7,972 nt of DNA from Deltaproteobacteria bacterium (GCA_024641835.1 JAHECH010000171.1:1-7972), one strand, 5' to 3'. Positions 1 through 7,092 are shown, counted from the stretch's first letter. The notes: generated by a model from the letters alone, not told the origin. Translations and numbers: made by a program.

Positions 1-1095
1 ATAGGGCCACTCCATTTCCATTTTGGGATTGACCCATATAGCGTACGGGAATGTCTTGGATATGAATTTGAGCCTCTCGATGCTCGCCCTCCCCGACCTC
101 TCTTCCAGGTGAATCGATCCATCCGTCGCCATGAGCTCATAGGGAGCCATGCTGGCATCACCCACAATGATGAGTCGCGTGTCAGGATCCAGACGCATGA
201 GGTCGTTCACCGCGAAGGCCTTGCTCCGTCTCGGAGGATCTTCCCAGAGGCTGTCGTAAATCGTGTTGTGAAAGAAAAAGATTTTGAGGTCCTTGAACTG
301 CGCCCGGGCATAGTTGAAAAGGGTCTGAACAATCTCGATATACGGGTCCATGGACCATCCGCCGTTATCAATGGCCAGGATCACCTTGAGTCGATCCTTC
401 AAGCCCCGATCAAAAATGATCTCGATCTCACCAGCGTTCTTCATGGTCTGGTAAATGGTCTCCTCGATGTTGATCACGTCTTTTGGCCCGACCGGAACCA
501 TGTTTCTGAGCCTTTTCAGAGCTTCACTCATCTGAGATGGCGTGATGGGGCCTTCCTGGGAGTAGTCTTTGTACCTCCGATCCATGGCCACCTTCACAGC
601 CGATTTGTTCATGGAGACTCCCCCTACCCTCATGCCTCCTGGATGAAAACCTGAATGACCAACCGGGGAAGTACCACGCGTGCCGATCCACTTGCTTCCA
701 CCGTGATGTGCTTCGGTCTGCTCTTTCAGTCGATCCAAAAAGTACTTGATCAGCTCTTCCGGCGTCATCTTGGACAGCTCGTTCTCATCAACGCCAAGGG
801 CTCTAGCGATTTCTTCAGGCGCCTTCAGCCACTCCTCCAGCAGGGCATTGGCTATCTCCTTCAGTTCAAACTCCGTGGGATCTACAAGATCCGCACCTTC
901 GAAGTGATGAGCAAAGACCTGATCGTAGAGGTCGAAATAGCGCTCGCTCTTTACAAGGATAGCCCTCGCTCCAGTATAAAAGTCATCAATGGAATTGATG
1001 AGCCCCATGCTGAGAGCTTTTTGGAGCCTTAGGAAAGAGGTGGGAGATACTGGGATACCCACCTTCCTCAATGTATAGAAGAAGTCCGTAAACAT
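1..1095 (-). CDS. VWA-domain (CoxE-like) protein, partial at the left window edge
   Basis: The frame is open from an ATG at 1095 to base 1, giving 365 residues with no stop, so the C-terminus lies outside the window. The start has an AGGGG ribosome site 6 nt upstream and follows the moxR stop by 12 nt. Residues 1 to about 200 are mostly helical and charged, with a Gly/His-rich linker at about 130-160. A von Willebrand A fold begins near residue 237. Its metal-site segment reads IDNGGWSMDPY (242-252), a variant of the usual DxSxS motif with Gly in the second position and one extra residue. The later conserved patches FFFHNTIYDSLWEDP (273-287) and VGDASMAPYEL (311-321) are typical of CoxE-like VWA proteins. 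Known members pair with a MoxR ATPase and act as cytoplasmic adaptors that help mature or remodel a client complex. The client here is unknown. Family assignment is confident, function inferred. Confidence 0.88.
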   Translation of the reverse strand, partial: MFTDFFYTLRKVGIPVSPTSFLRLQKALSMGLINSIDDFYTGARAILVKSERYFDLYDQVFAHHFEGADLVDPTEFELKEIANALLEEWLKAPEEIARALGVDENELSKMTPEELIKYFLDRLKEQTEAHHGGSKWIGTRGTSPVGHSGFHPGGMRVGGVSMNKSAVKVAMDRRYKDYSQEGPITPSQMSEALKRLRNMVPVGPKDVINIEETIYQTMKNAGEIEIIFDRGLKDRLKVILAIDNGGWSMDPYIEIVQTLFNYARAQFKDLKIFFFHNTIYDSLWEDPPRRSKAFAVNDLMRLDPDTRLIIVGDASMAPYELMATDGSIHLEERSGRASIERLKFISKTFPYAIWVNPKMEMEWPY

Positions 1096-1107
1096 CGAAA
1101 CCCCTAT

Positions 1108-1959
1108 TTAAAGTCTGGACCTTGAGACTGCACCCTGCGCCACCGCATAATCCGGGCTTTTCTTGAAGAGCACACCCAAGTAGGGCACATCCCCTTTGAC
1201 CAGATCCTTGAGCTTGAAATCCGGATCCGCTCTGAGCGCCCTAATCCAGTTGATGAGTTCCCGCGTGGCAGGCTTCTTTTCAACCCCTCTGATTTCCCGT
1301 AATCGATAGAAAGTTTTGATGGCTGCCTCAAGGAGATCCTTGCTGATCTCCGCAAAATGAACGGAGACGATGTCACGCATGATCTCAGGGGTCGGGAAGG
1401 CGATGTGATGGAAATTGCAGCGGCCCAGGAAGGGATCCGAAAGGTCTTTCTTCGCATTCGAGGTGATGATCACGATAGGCCGGCATTTTGCCTTCATGGT
1501 CTTATCGATCTCGATGATGTCGAATTCCATCTGATCCAGCACGTCGAGCATGTCGTCCTGGAAATCCGTATCCGCTTTGTCAATCTCGTCTATGAGAAGA
1601 ACCACCCGTTCGTCTGAGACAAAAGATTGCCCGATCTTTCCCATCTTGATGTACTCTTCGATGTTGCTCACAGCCCTCTTGGAGTCCCCGAAGCGGCTGT
1701 CATTGAGCCTTGTGAGGGTGTCATACTGGTAAAGGGCATCAATCAGTTTCATACTCGATTTGACATTCAGGACGATGAGCCCCATTTTCAAAGCTTCTGC
1801 AATGGCATGGGCCAACATGGTCTTTCCTGTGCCCGGCTCCCCCTTCAGGAGAAGGGGCATCTCGAGAGCGATGGAGATATTGACGATCTTGGCCAGTTCC
1901 TCATCCAACACATATTTGGAGCCACCGGTGAATTTCTTCAGAGAATTTTCAGCGTGCAT
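1108..1959 (-). CDS. MoxR-family AAA+ ATPase
   Basis: This 283-aa protein is a full-length compact AAA+ ATPase of the MoxR type. Visible motifs are Walker A GEPGTGKT (40-47), Walker B VVLLIDEIDKAD (119-130) with the DE pair at 124-125, a sensor-1 Asn at 168 in ITSNAKKDLSD, an arginine-finger candidate Arg180 in FLGRC, and a sensor-2-like Arg233 in KKPATREL. The start at 1959 is supported by a GGAG ribosome site 7 nt upstream. It has no membrane segment or signal peptide, so it should be cytoplasmic. MoxR proteins hydrolyse ATP to remodel or mature other proteins together with a VWA partner. The VWA gene follows 12 nt downstream, so the two are very probably co-transcribed. CoxD/CoxE and CbbQ/CbbO pairs are the best-known analogues, but nothing in the window identifies the client. 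The ATPase assignment is firm. Confidence 0.93.
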   Translation of the reverse strand: MHAENSLKKFTGGSKYVLDEELAKIVNISIALEMPLLLKGEPGTGKTMLAHAIAEALKMGLIVLNVKSSMKLIDALYQYDTLTRLNDSRFGDSKRAVSNIEEYIKMGKIGQSFVSDERVVLLIDEIDKADTDFQDDMLDVLDQMEFDIIEIDKTMKAKCRPIVIITSNAKKDLSDPFLGRCNFHHIAFPTPEIMRDIVSVHFAEISKDLLEAAIKTFYRLREIRGVEKKPATRELINWIRALRADPDFKLKDLVKGDVPYLGVLFKKSPDYAVAQGAVSRSRL

Positions 1960-2130
1960 TTCTTCACTCCTTCATATAGGATGCTCTTCCACTTTTGGAG
2001 AAGAGATGTATTCCATAAGAGACGGAACGTTTAGTATTTTTAATCATCCACATAAACTTTACAATATACACAGCATAAAACTGCCTGTCAAACATCCGCC
2101 GGCCGAAATCAAAAAGAACGGACAAGAATC
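1960..2130. promoter_or_regulatory. Divergent intergenic region between moxR-like gene and unknown plus-strand gene
   Basis: This 171-bp gap separates two divergently transcribed genes and contains an AT-rich core at about 2030-2080. On the minus strand a weak sigma-70-like pair can be drawn: TTGTAA (2064-2059), a 17-nt spacer, then AAAAAT (2041-2036), each 4/6 to consensus, facing the ATPase gene. On the plus strand TACAAT (2060-2065) resembles a -10 box but has only a poor -35. Promoters for both genes must lie here if neither is read from further away. The exact boxes are a guess. Confidence 0.3.
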
Positions 2131-2715
2131 ATGCCCCTAGCATTTCAATCCTTAAATCGAGGTGCTGTCGCTTTCGGGTTTTTCAACATCGATACCGACC
2201 TGCTCCTCCTGGAGCACTACTTTTTTTTCGCTGAGGAGTTCTGTGCTTCCATCGTCCAGTTGGCTGAACGAAAAGAGGAAATCTCTTTCGAGATGTCATG
2301 GGACGTCCACGACATTCCCAGGCAGGCGGACATCGGCGATCTCATGGGAGCGATCCATGATGTCCATTACTCAGGCTTCATTGGCGAGGTGTACAGGCGG
2401 TTTCCTTTTCCCAGAAGAGAGGAGGATTTCAAGCAAAAGCCGGAAGGGCTTCAGAACAGGTCGATCGTAAAACCCATTCTGGAGAAATATGCCAGGATCG
2501 CTACGATCCCTCTTAGGGCTGATAGGGCACATGACACCGTCGCTATCGGTGAATACCTTTTCTCCGGGGAAGTCTTCCATCAGCTCATCGGATACGTCTG
2601 GCTAGGGGGCTATCCCCGATGGAAGGACAGCATCCGGCCGGGCTACGTTCTTGAGATGGGAAGAGTCTTAGAGAAGAGTCCCAACTGGCTTTTCGCCGGG
2701 ATCGCGTTTCCTTAG
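2131..2715 (+). CDS. Uncharacterised 194-aa soluble protein
   Basis: I cannot assign this protein to a named family. It starts at an ATG with only a weak purine-rich ribosome site (about 2116-2122) and ends at TAG 2713-2715. No later Met before residue 55 gives a better start. The N-terminus is hydrophobic and aromatic (AFGFFNIDTDLLLLEHYFFF, residues 14-33) but interrupted by charged residues, so it is unlikely to be a membrane segment or signal peptide. The rest is rich in charged and aromatic residues, with Arg/Lys-rich stretches around 88-110 and a Gly/Trp/Tyr patch (YVWLGGYPRW, 155-164). No nucleotide-binding or metal motif is evident. It is real coding rather than a shadow: the opposite strand and other frames carry only short ORFs, and the composition is protein-like. 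It is divergent from the MoxR/VWA pair and shares its upstream region, which suggests but does not prove a shared role. Confidence 0.75.
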   Translation: MPLAFQSLNRGAVAFGFFNIDTDLLLLEHYFFFAEEFCASIVQLAERKEEISFEMSWDVHDIPRQADIGDLMGAIHDVHYSGFIGEVYRRFPFPRREEDFKQKPEGLQNRSIVKPILEKYARIATIPLRADRAHDTVAIGEYLFSGEVFHQLIGYVWLGGYPRWKDSIRPGYVLEMGRVLEKSPNWLFAGIAFP

Positions 2716-2723
2716 AACTTCCC

Positions 2724-2744
2724 GGGCGGCCATGAAAGCCGCCC
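2724..2744. terminator. GC-rich hairpin between convergent genes
   Basis: A perfect 7-bp stem GGGCGGC / GCCGCCC encloses a 7-nt loop (CATGAAA). It lies 8 nt after the stop of the plus-strand gene and 43 nt beyond the stop of the receiver-FNT gene, where a bidirectional terminator would be expected. Neither side is followed by a clear T-run, so it is not a classical intrinsic terminator. It could still stabilise 3' ends or help Rho-dependent ending. Confidence 0.5.
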
Positions 2745-2787
2745 AGGCACGAAGTACTGGCGGAGACCAATCAGGGGGGTCCTGTAT

Positions 2788-4059
2788 TTATGAGGCCTTG
2801 CTGGATACAGGTCTCAGATAGGCGCTCCAGTAACTCATCCCCACAAACACCCCGCCACCAATGATGTTCCCTATGGTCACTGGAAGCAAGTTTTTCCAGA
2901 GAAAGCTGCCCCACCCAAGGGAGTCTGCAACAAAACCCGCCGGAGTTGCGATTCCTGCCCACTGGTGCAGAAATATGCCCGCGGGAATGAAATACATATT
3001 GGCGATACAGTGCTCAAAGCCCATGGCGACAAAGGCCATGATCGGGAAATAGATAGCCCAGATCTTGCTGATGATTTGCCGGGCGGCAAGGGCCATCCAG
3101 ACCGCCAGGCACACCAGCCAGTTACAGCCGATCGCACGCATAAGGGCTTCGACAAAGGTAAGGTTCACCTTTGAATAGGCGATCCCAACGGCAGCCGCAC
3201 CCATGGCTCCATTGCCTGCCTTCCATAGCCCTGAAAAATAGAAAATCAGGGCGAGCAAGATAGACCCGATGAAATTGGCCAGAAACACAAGGCCCCACCT
3301 CTTCGACATCGTGCCAAGACCGATGTCTTTTGTCATCACACTGGAAATCATCAGGTTATTGCCCGTGAAGAGTTCTGCTCCCGCGATGACCACCAGGATC
3401 AGCCCCACACTAAAGACTGAACCGGCGAGAAACCTCTTGAAACCCATGCCGAGGGCAGGGCCTATGTCAAAAGTCACGCTGGTCGACAGAAGCCCTCCAA
3501 ACCCGATATACGAACCCGCCAGAATCCCGAGAATGAAAACCGTCCTCCATGGCGATGTCACCTTCCCTACGCTTACCGTCGTAGCCACGGTCTCGGCGAT
3601 CGTCTTCGGCGGCTTGTCCTCCATGGTTCGCGTGGGGAACGCCCAGTCCTTCATCATCTTCTCAACCCGGCCAAGAGCCTTCTTCTCTGTGGTCAGCTTC
3701 TGTTGAAGGGCCTTCTTCACTGCCTGGATGATTTCTTCCGGTGTGAAGGGTTTGCTCACATAATCCATTGCCCCCCTCTTCATGGCCTCTGTAGCCCGTT
3801 CCAAGGCCGGATAGCCCGTAATCATCACCACGGCAGAGTCAGGACATCTCCTGTCCAACTCCTGAACCACATCGAGCCCGTCCAGGCCCGGCATCTTCCA
3901 GTCACATAGGATCACATCAAAATACGTGCTGGAAGCGAGATTCAACCCTTCCCATGGGTCTGAGGCGACTACCACCTCGTAGCCTTCATCCCTGAAGACC
4001 CTTTGACACGATTCCAGTACTGTTTTGTCGTCATCAATGACAAGCATTCGGTGTGCCAT
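2788..4059 (-). CDS. Receiver domain fused to a FocA/NirC-family (FNT) anion channel
   Basis: This 423-aa protein joins two complete modules. Residues 1 to about 120 are a response-regulator receiver: acidic pair Asp10/Asp11, phospho-acceptor Asp53 in LCDWKMPG, Thr81, and Lys103 in SKPFTPEE. A charged linker (about 121-166) leads into a six-helix FNT channel (about 168-416) with AGSYIGFGG (181-189), AGAELFTGNN (226-235), CNWLVCLAVW (312-321), GFEHCIANMYFIP (347-359) and LPVTIGNIIGGG (392-403). From memory of E. coli FocA, a constant offset of 141 places its pore residues Phe75, Leu79, Leu89, Phe90, Lys156, Val175, Phe202 and His209 at Phe216, Leu220, Leu230, Phe231, Lys297, Val316, Phe343 and His350, all identical here. 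FNT proteins are pentameric channels for formate, nitrite, hydrosulfide or similar anions, with a cytoplasmic N-terminus that gates FocA. The likely substrate is formate or a related small anion. ATG 4059 is chosen over TTG 4074 because of its strong ribosome site. Confidence 0.95.
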   Translation of the reverse strand: MAHRMLVIDDDKTVLESCQRVFRDEGYEVVVASDPWEGLNLASSTYFDVILCDWKMPGLDGLDVVQELDRRCPDSAVVMITGYPALERATEAMKRGAMDYVSKPFTPEEIIQAVKKALQQKLTTEKKALGRVEKMMKDWAFPTRTMEDKPPKTIAETVATTVSVGKVTSPWRTVFILGILAGSYIGFGGLLSTSVTFDIGPALGMGFKRFLAGSVFSVGLILVVIAGAELFTGNNLMISSVMTKDIGLGTMSKRWGLVFLANFIGSILLALIFYFSGLWKAGNGAMGAAAVGIAYSKVNLTFVEALMRAIGCNWLVCLAVWMALAARQIISKIWAIYFPIMAFVAMGFEHCIANMYFIPAGIFLHQWAGIATPAGFVADSLGWGSFLWKNLLPVTIGNIIGGGVFVGMSYWSAYLRPVSSKAS

Positions 4060-4062
4060 ACG

Positions 4063-4071
4063 ATCACCTCC
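4063..4071 (-). promoter_or_regulatory. Strong ribosome-binding site for the receiver-FNT gene
   Basis: On the minus strand GGAGGTGAT is a 9-nt match to the anti-Shine-Dalgarno sequence. Its GGAGG core ends 7 nt before ATG 4059. The upstream in-frame TTG at 4074 would lie before this site, so ATG 4059 is the start. It is the strongest site in the operon, in keeping with a need for more channel than regulator, though that is inference. Confidence 0.85.
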
Positions 4072-4076
4072 CAATG

Positions 4077-4718
4077 TTACCAGCCAAAGCTCCGCAGCAT
4101 CTCTGCGCTCATGGGCCGTTCAAGCCAACGTCTCTGCTTTGCAGTGAGCGGGCCGGTGTATTTTTCGATCCACTCCTTGTCCCCGGTAAGGAGAGCAAGC
4201 TTCTCAGGGCCTGTGAGGTTGTACCCCTCGAGGGCATCGACCCAGTGATGAAGCAGCTTGTACACAAACTCACTGTCCGTCGCAGCCCGTTCAAGCACCT
4301 TAAGGATTTCTTCTTTGTGAATGATCTCCTGCGCCTCGGGCGTTTCCGTTGCAGCGGTTTCAATCGCTGTGTCCACCGCCTTGAGCAGTTCCTCGGGGGT
4401 GAAGGGCTTCTCGATATAATCCGCAGCTCCGAGTTTCATGGCCTGCACCGCGGAACGAACTGTGGCATACCCCGTGATGATCAACACAGGAAGAGATGGC
4501 TTCGCCCTTTTGATGTCCCTGAGGACGAGCATTCCTCCGATGTCCGGCATCCGAATATCCGTGAGTATCACGTCATAGTTTTTTTGAATCGCCCATTCCA
4601 GCCCCTTCTGTCCGCTGAGGCTGCCTTCTACTTCATAGTCTTCCTCTGACAGGATTCTTTTCACACTGTCCAGGACGATCTGTTCATCATCAATGACCAG
4701 GGCCTTCTTTTTATTCAT
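4077..4718 (-). CDS. Response regulator: receiver with a C-terminal helical extension
   Basis: The 213-aa product begins with a complete receiver (1 to about 122): Asp10/Asp11, phospho-acceptor Asp54 in ILTDIRMPD, Thr82 in ITGYAT, and Lys104 in IEKPFTPEE. Residues about 128-213 form an extra, predicted helical region containing LTGPEKLALLTGDKEWIEKY (168-187) and a Trp/Arg-rich end (QRRWLERP). It has no helix-turn-helix, AAA+, GGDEF, HD-GYP or other output domain that I recognise. The LT-x-x-E-x-x-A-L-L-x-GD pattern loosely recalls small helical domains of the LigA/Nif11 type, a weak resemblance. It starts at ATG 4718, overlapping the previous regulator's stop by 8 nt, with AAGGAGG 6 nt upstream. 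An in-frame ATG at 4766 would run deep into the preceding gene and lacks such a site. It probably takes phosphate from the upstream kinase and signals by protein contact. Confidence 0.92.
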   Translation of the reverse strand: MNKKKALVIDDEQIVLDSVKRILSEEDYEVEGSLSGQKGLEWAIQKNYDVILTDIRMPDIGGMLVLRDIKRAKPSLPVLIITGYATVRSAVQAMKLGAADYIEKPFTPEELLKAVDTAIETAATETPEAQEIIHKEEILKVLERAATDSEFVYKLLHHWVDALEGYNLTGPEKLALLTGDKEWIEKYTGPLTAKQRRWLERPMSAEMLRSFGW

Positions 4719-5082
4719 GGCTTCCCTCCTTTTCCAAGACCTTCCGGATGGCTTCCGCCAATTCATCTGGGGTGAAAGGCTTTGCTATGAATGAGGCCGC
4801 ATCGGTCTTCGAAACCTGGGTCACGGTCTCGTTGGTGGCATATCCGCTCATAATGATCACAGGGATGTCCGGCCACTTCTCCTTCACCTCTCTCATAAGG
4901 CTCATGCCGTCTCGGCCAGGCATTTTGATGTCCATCAGGATGAGAGAAAACGCCTCCGCGCTCATCGCCTCAAGCGCCTTGTCAGCAGAGCTAACCAGGG
5001 TTACCGAATAGCCGTCTGCTTCAAGTACCCGCTTGCAGCTGTCAAGGACGATGCGCTCGTCATCCACGATGAGGATGTTCAT
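4711..5082 (-). CDS. Stand-alone receiver (CheY/Spo0F-like response regulator)
   Basis: This 123-aa protein is a single receiver domain and nothing else. Key residues are Asp7/Asp8, phospho-acceptor Asp51 in ILMDIKMPG, Ser79 in IMSGYAT, and Lys101 in IAKPFTPDE. The start at ATG 5082 comes one base after the kinase stop codon (TAG-C-ATG). GGAGG lies 11 nt upstream inside the end of the kinase gene, a slightly long spacing. A longer version from 5145 would add 21 residues that overlap the kinase C-terminus and do not look like receiver sequence, so it is rejected. With no output domain, it probably works as a phosphate shuttle or sink, or by binding a partner. It closely resembles the other two receivers in the operon (VLDSCKRVL, VLDSVKRIL and VLESCQRVF in the first helix), which suggests descent by tandem duplication. 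Confidence 0.94.
   Translation of the reverse strand: MNILIVDDERIVLDSCKRVLEADGYSVTLVSSADKALEAMSAEAFSLILMDIKMPGRDGMSLMREVKEKWPDIPVIIMSGYATNETVTQVSKTDAASFIAKPFTPDELAEAIRKVLEKEGSHE
4725..4731 (-). promoter_or_regulatory. Ribosome-binding site deciding the start of the second response regulator
   Basis: AAGGAGG on the minus strand lies 6 nt before ATG 4718 and within the last codons of the preceding receiver gene. It favours this start over the ATG at 4766 and implies translational coupling with the upstream gene. Confidence 0.8.
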
Positions 5083-5083
5083 G

Positions 5084-7009
5084 CTACTTCGTTCCTCCCT
5101 CAAGGGGAACCCATATGGTAAAAGTGCTCCCTTTGCCGACCTCACTGGTCACTCTGATGGATCCCCCGTGCCTTTGCACGACTCCGAGGGTTACAGATAG
5201 ACCAAGTCCTGTTCCATGGCCCACCTCTTTGGTGGTGAAAAAGGGGTCGAAAAGCTTGTTCATATGCTCGGGAGGTATACCGCACCCTGTATCAGCAATC
5301 TCAATCTCGATCCCTGTCTGGCCGTCCTCATTGACCAGAGCACTGTTCCTTGTGGAAAGGGTGATGCTGTCTCCCGCTTTTGTCGCGTCCAGGGCGTTGA
5401 TGATGATATTGAGCAACACGCTCTGAAACTGGTTGCGGTCCATGTCAGCCGTTTTCAAGTTCTCGGCAGGATTGAATGCGATCTTGACGCCCTTCACGAG
5501 AGCCTGGTTTTCCATCATGGCAGTGGTTGAGCTGACCAGCTTGTTGACATCCACAAGCTCCCGATCTAGTTTGCTTTGGCGTGAAAAGTCGAGAAGCCCT
5601 TTGACAATCTTCCTCACCCGTTCGGTCGCTTCAGCGATGGTTTGTAGATCCCTGCGGATGTCATCAGATAAGTCCTTCCGGCGCAGGAGCATATGCGTAT
5701 AGGTGAGCACACCGGTGAGAGGATTGTTGATCTCGTGAGCAACGCCTGCAGCAAGCCTTCCCACGCTCGCCTGTTTTTCGGACATGATGAGCATGTTCTG
5801 GCTCTCAGCCCTCCTTCGACCCATGGCTGCAACCATTTCCTTGAAGGTGTTCTGGAGCGATGCAATTTCACCCTGGGATGCAGGACCGATGTCAGGTGTA
5901 AGGCTCCCTTCTGTGACTTGCTGGCTCGCTCTGATGAGCTGGCGCACGGGATTCATGATCCTGTTCGCCACAAAGGTGCCCAGTACCGCTGCCAGGGCCA
6001 TGCCAGCGAGAGTGATCAGAACGAATACGGAGAGGGTCTGGCACCGCAAATCCGTGTATTTCTCTTCGAGGACGCCAAGACCGAGAATGCCCACGTTCTT
6101 TCCCTGGGCATCCTGAATGGCTTCGTACGCTGTGATGTACCAATCGTTGATCACCAGGGCTCGATGGGTCCATCGTTCATTCTTCCCAAGGACGTTGGTT
6201 TTGACATCCTCGGAAACCCGGGAGCCCACTGCTCTTTTGCCCTCCTCAGTGAGCACGTTCGTGGAAATCCTGATGTCATTCAAGAAAATACTCGCCCTGC
6301 CTATGCTGCGGTCTTTGTACTTCTCATTGAGGAAAACCGTATCCTTCACTGTGTCAACGATCGATTGTTCCTTGTTGAGAAGCACCCCACCATAAAGCAC
6401 TCCCAGAAGCGAGCCTTCCTGAAAAACAGGGACTGCTGCGGCTATCGCCATCCCCATGGTTTCAACGTTCCGATCATCGATAGAATTTGTTCCCTGCGTT
6501 GCCGTGAGGAAAATTCTGGCTCTATCGGCCAATTGAGGATTTTCATCCATCAGAAAGCCTTTCTCCAAAACAAAAGTGCCGGATACAGAGGCTTTGCGAT
6601 GAAGAGCCAGCTGAGCGATGGGATTGGAGGCTGTGGCGTCATGCCGGAGGGAATTTGGCCCGATTCGACAGAAGGTTGCTCCTTCTTCCGTCACAATCCC
6701 TGCAAAGTCGAGGGAGGCGTATTGAGACATCCTGCTTAATCGAAAGATGAGATCCGAAGTGTCCCGGTCTTTCAGCGCCTTGACAAAGCCGTATCCCAGT
6801 GTGGTGATATTCAGGGAAACCTCCACCAGCTTGATACGGTTTTGGTAAATCTCATGGGCAGCGTTCAGGTCCAGGCTGACCCGGTTCTTCGCCTCGCTGA
6901 GCACAGCCCTGTTGAGAAGCTGTCCTCCGACATAAAGAGACACGGCACCAACAAGGAAGGACACCCCTATGAAGCTTGCAATGAGTCTGGATCTGATCGA
7001 GTAAAACAT
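5084..7009 (-). CDS. Membrane-bound sensor histidine kinase with Cache-like periplasmic domain
   Basis: The 641-aa protein starts with a transmembrane helix (about 9-30). A large extracytoplasmic region (about 31-320) has the pattern of a Cache-family small-molecule sensor, including a long N-terminal helix and a closing ILGLGVLEEKYTDL segment. A second membrane helix (about 325-348) is followed by HAMP (about 349-402), then HisKA with phospho-acceptor His425 in GVAHEINNP. The HATPase module has an N box (Asn534/Asn538 in NIIINALDA), G1 DTGCGIPP (573-580), F box LFDPFFTTK (586-594) and G2 GHGTGLGL (598-605). Cache domains often bind small organic acids, which would suit control of an anion channel, but the ligand is not visible in sequence. 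It is the first gene of the operon, stops one base before the next start, and is the only kinase for three receivers. ATG 7009 has a weak ribosome site, but no in-frame start exists before the TGA at 7057-7055. Confidence 0.95.
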   Translation of the reverse strand: MFYSIRSRLIASFIGVSFLVGAVSLYVGGQLLNRAVLSEAKNRVSLDLNAAHEIYQNRIKLVEVSLNITTLGYGFVKALKDRDTSDLIFRLSRMSQYASLDFAGIVTEEGATFCRIGPNSLRHDATASNPIAQLALHRKASVSGTFVLEKGFLMDENPQLADRARIFLTATQGTNSIDDRNVETMGMAIAAAVPVFQEGSLLGVLYGGVLLNKEQSIVDTVKDTVFLNEKYKDRSIGRASIFLNDIRISTNVLTEEGKRAVGSRVSEDVKTNVLGKNERWTHRALVINDWYITAYEAIQDAQGKNVGILGLGVLEEKYTDLRCQTLSVFVLITLAGMALAAVLGTFVANRIMNPVRQLIRASQQVTEGSLTPDIGPASQGEIASLQNTFKEMVAAMGRRRAESQNMLIMSEKQASVGRLAAGVAHEINNPLTGVLTYTHMLLRRKDLSDDIRRDLQTIAEATERVRKIVKGLLDFSRQSKLDRELVDVNKLVSSTTAMMENQALVKGVKIAFNPAENLKTADMDRNQFQSVLLNIIINALDATKAGDSITLSTRNSALVNEDGQTGIEIEIADTGCGIPPEHMNKLFDPFFTTKEVGHGTGLGLSVTLGVVQRHGGSIRVTSEVGKGSTFTIWVPLEGGTK

Positions 7010-7092
7010 CGAACACCGAGAATGTTCATCCGTTTTGCTGAAGTCCCGGCAGTCTCACTTTGAATCCATACCTGCCCTGGATCGACAGCCAA

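Noticed and set aside
109..1032. Two plus-strand open frames (109-654 and 655-1032)
   Set aside because: Both are antisense to the VWA gene, which has conserved family motifs and a continuous frame to the window edge.
1627..2140. Plus-strand frames across the ATPase start and the intergenic region
   Set aside because: They overlap the ATPase N-terminus antisense, and the translations lack any motif. The ATPase is unambiguous.
4719..4766. Longer start (ATG 4766) for the second response regulator
   Set aside because: It would add 16 residues overlapping the preceding receiver. ATG 4718 has a good ribosome site and places the receiver fold at its usual N-terminus.
5083..5145. Longer start (5145) for the stand-alone receiver
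   Set aside because: The 21 extra residues overlap the kinase C-terminus and do not resemble a receiver. The start at 5082 begins directly with the receiver's first strand.
5693..6739. A 348-codon open frame on the plus strand
   Set aside because: It lies wholly antisense to the histidine kinase, whose domains and motifs are clear. The plus-strand translation has no recognisable motif and is Cys/His-rich, as expected of a shadow frame.
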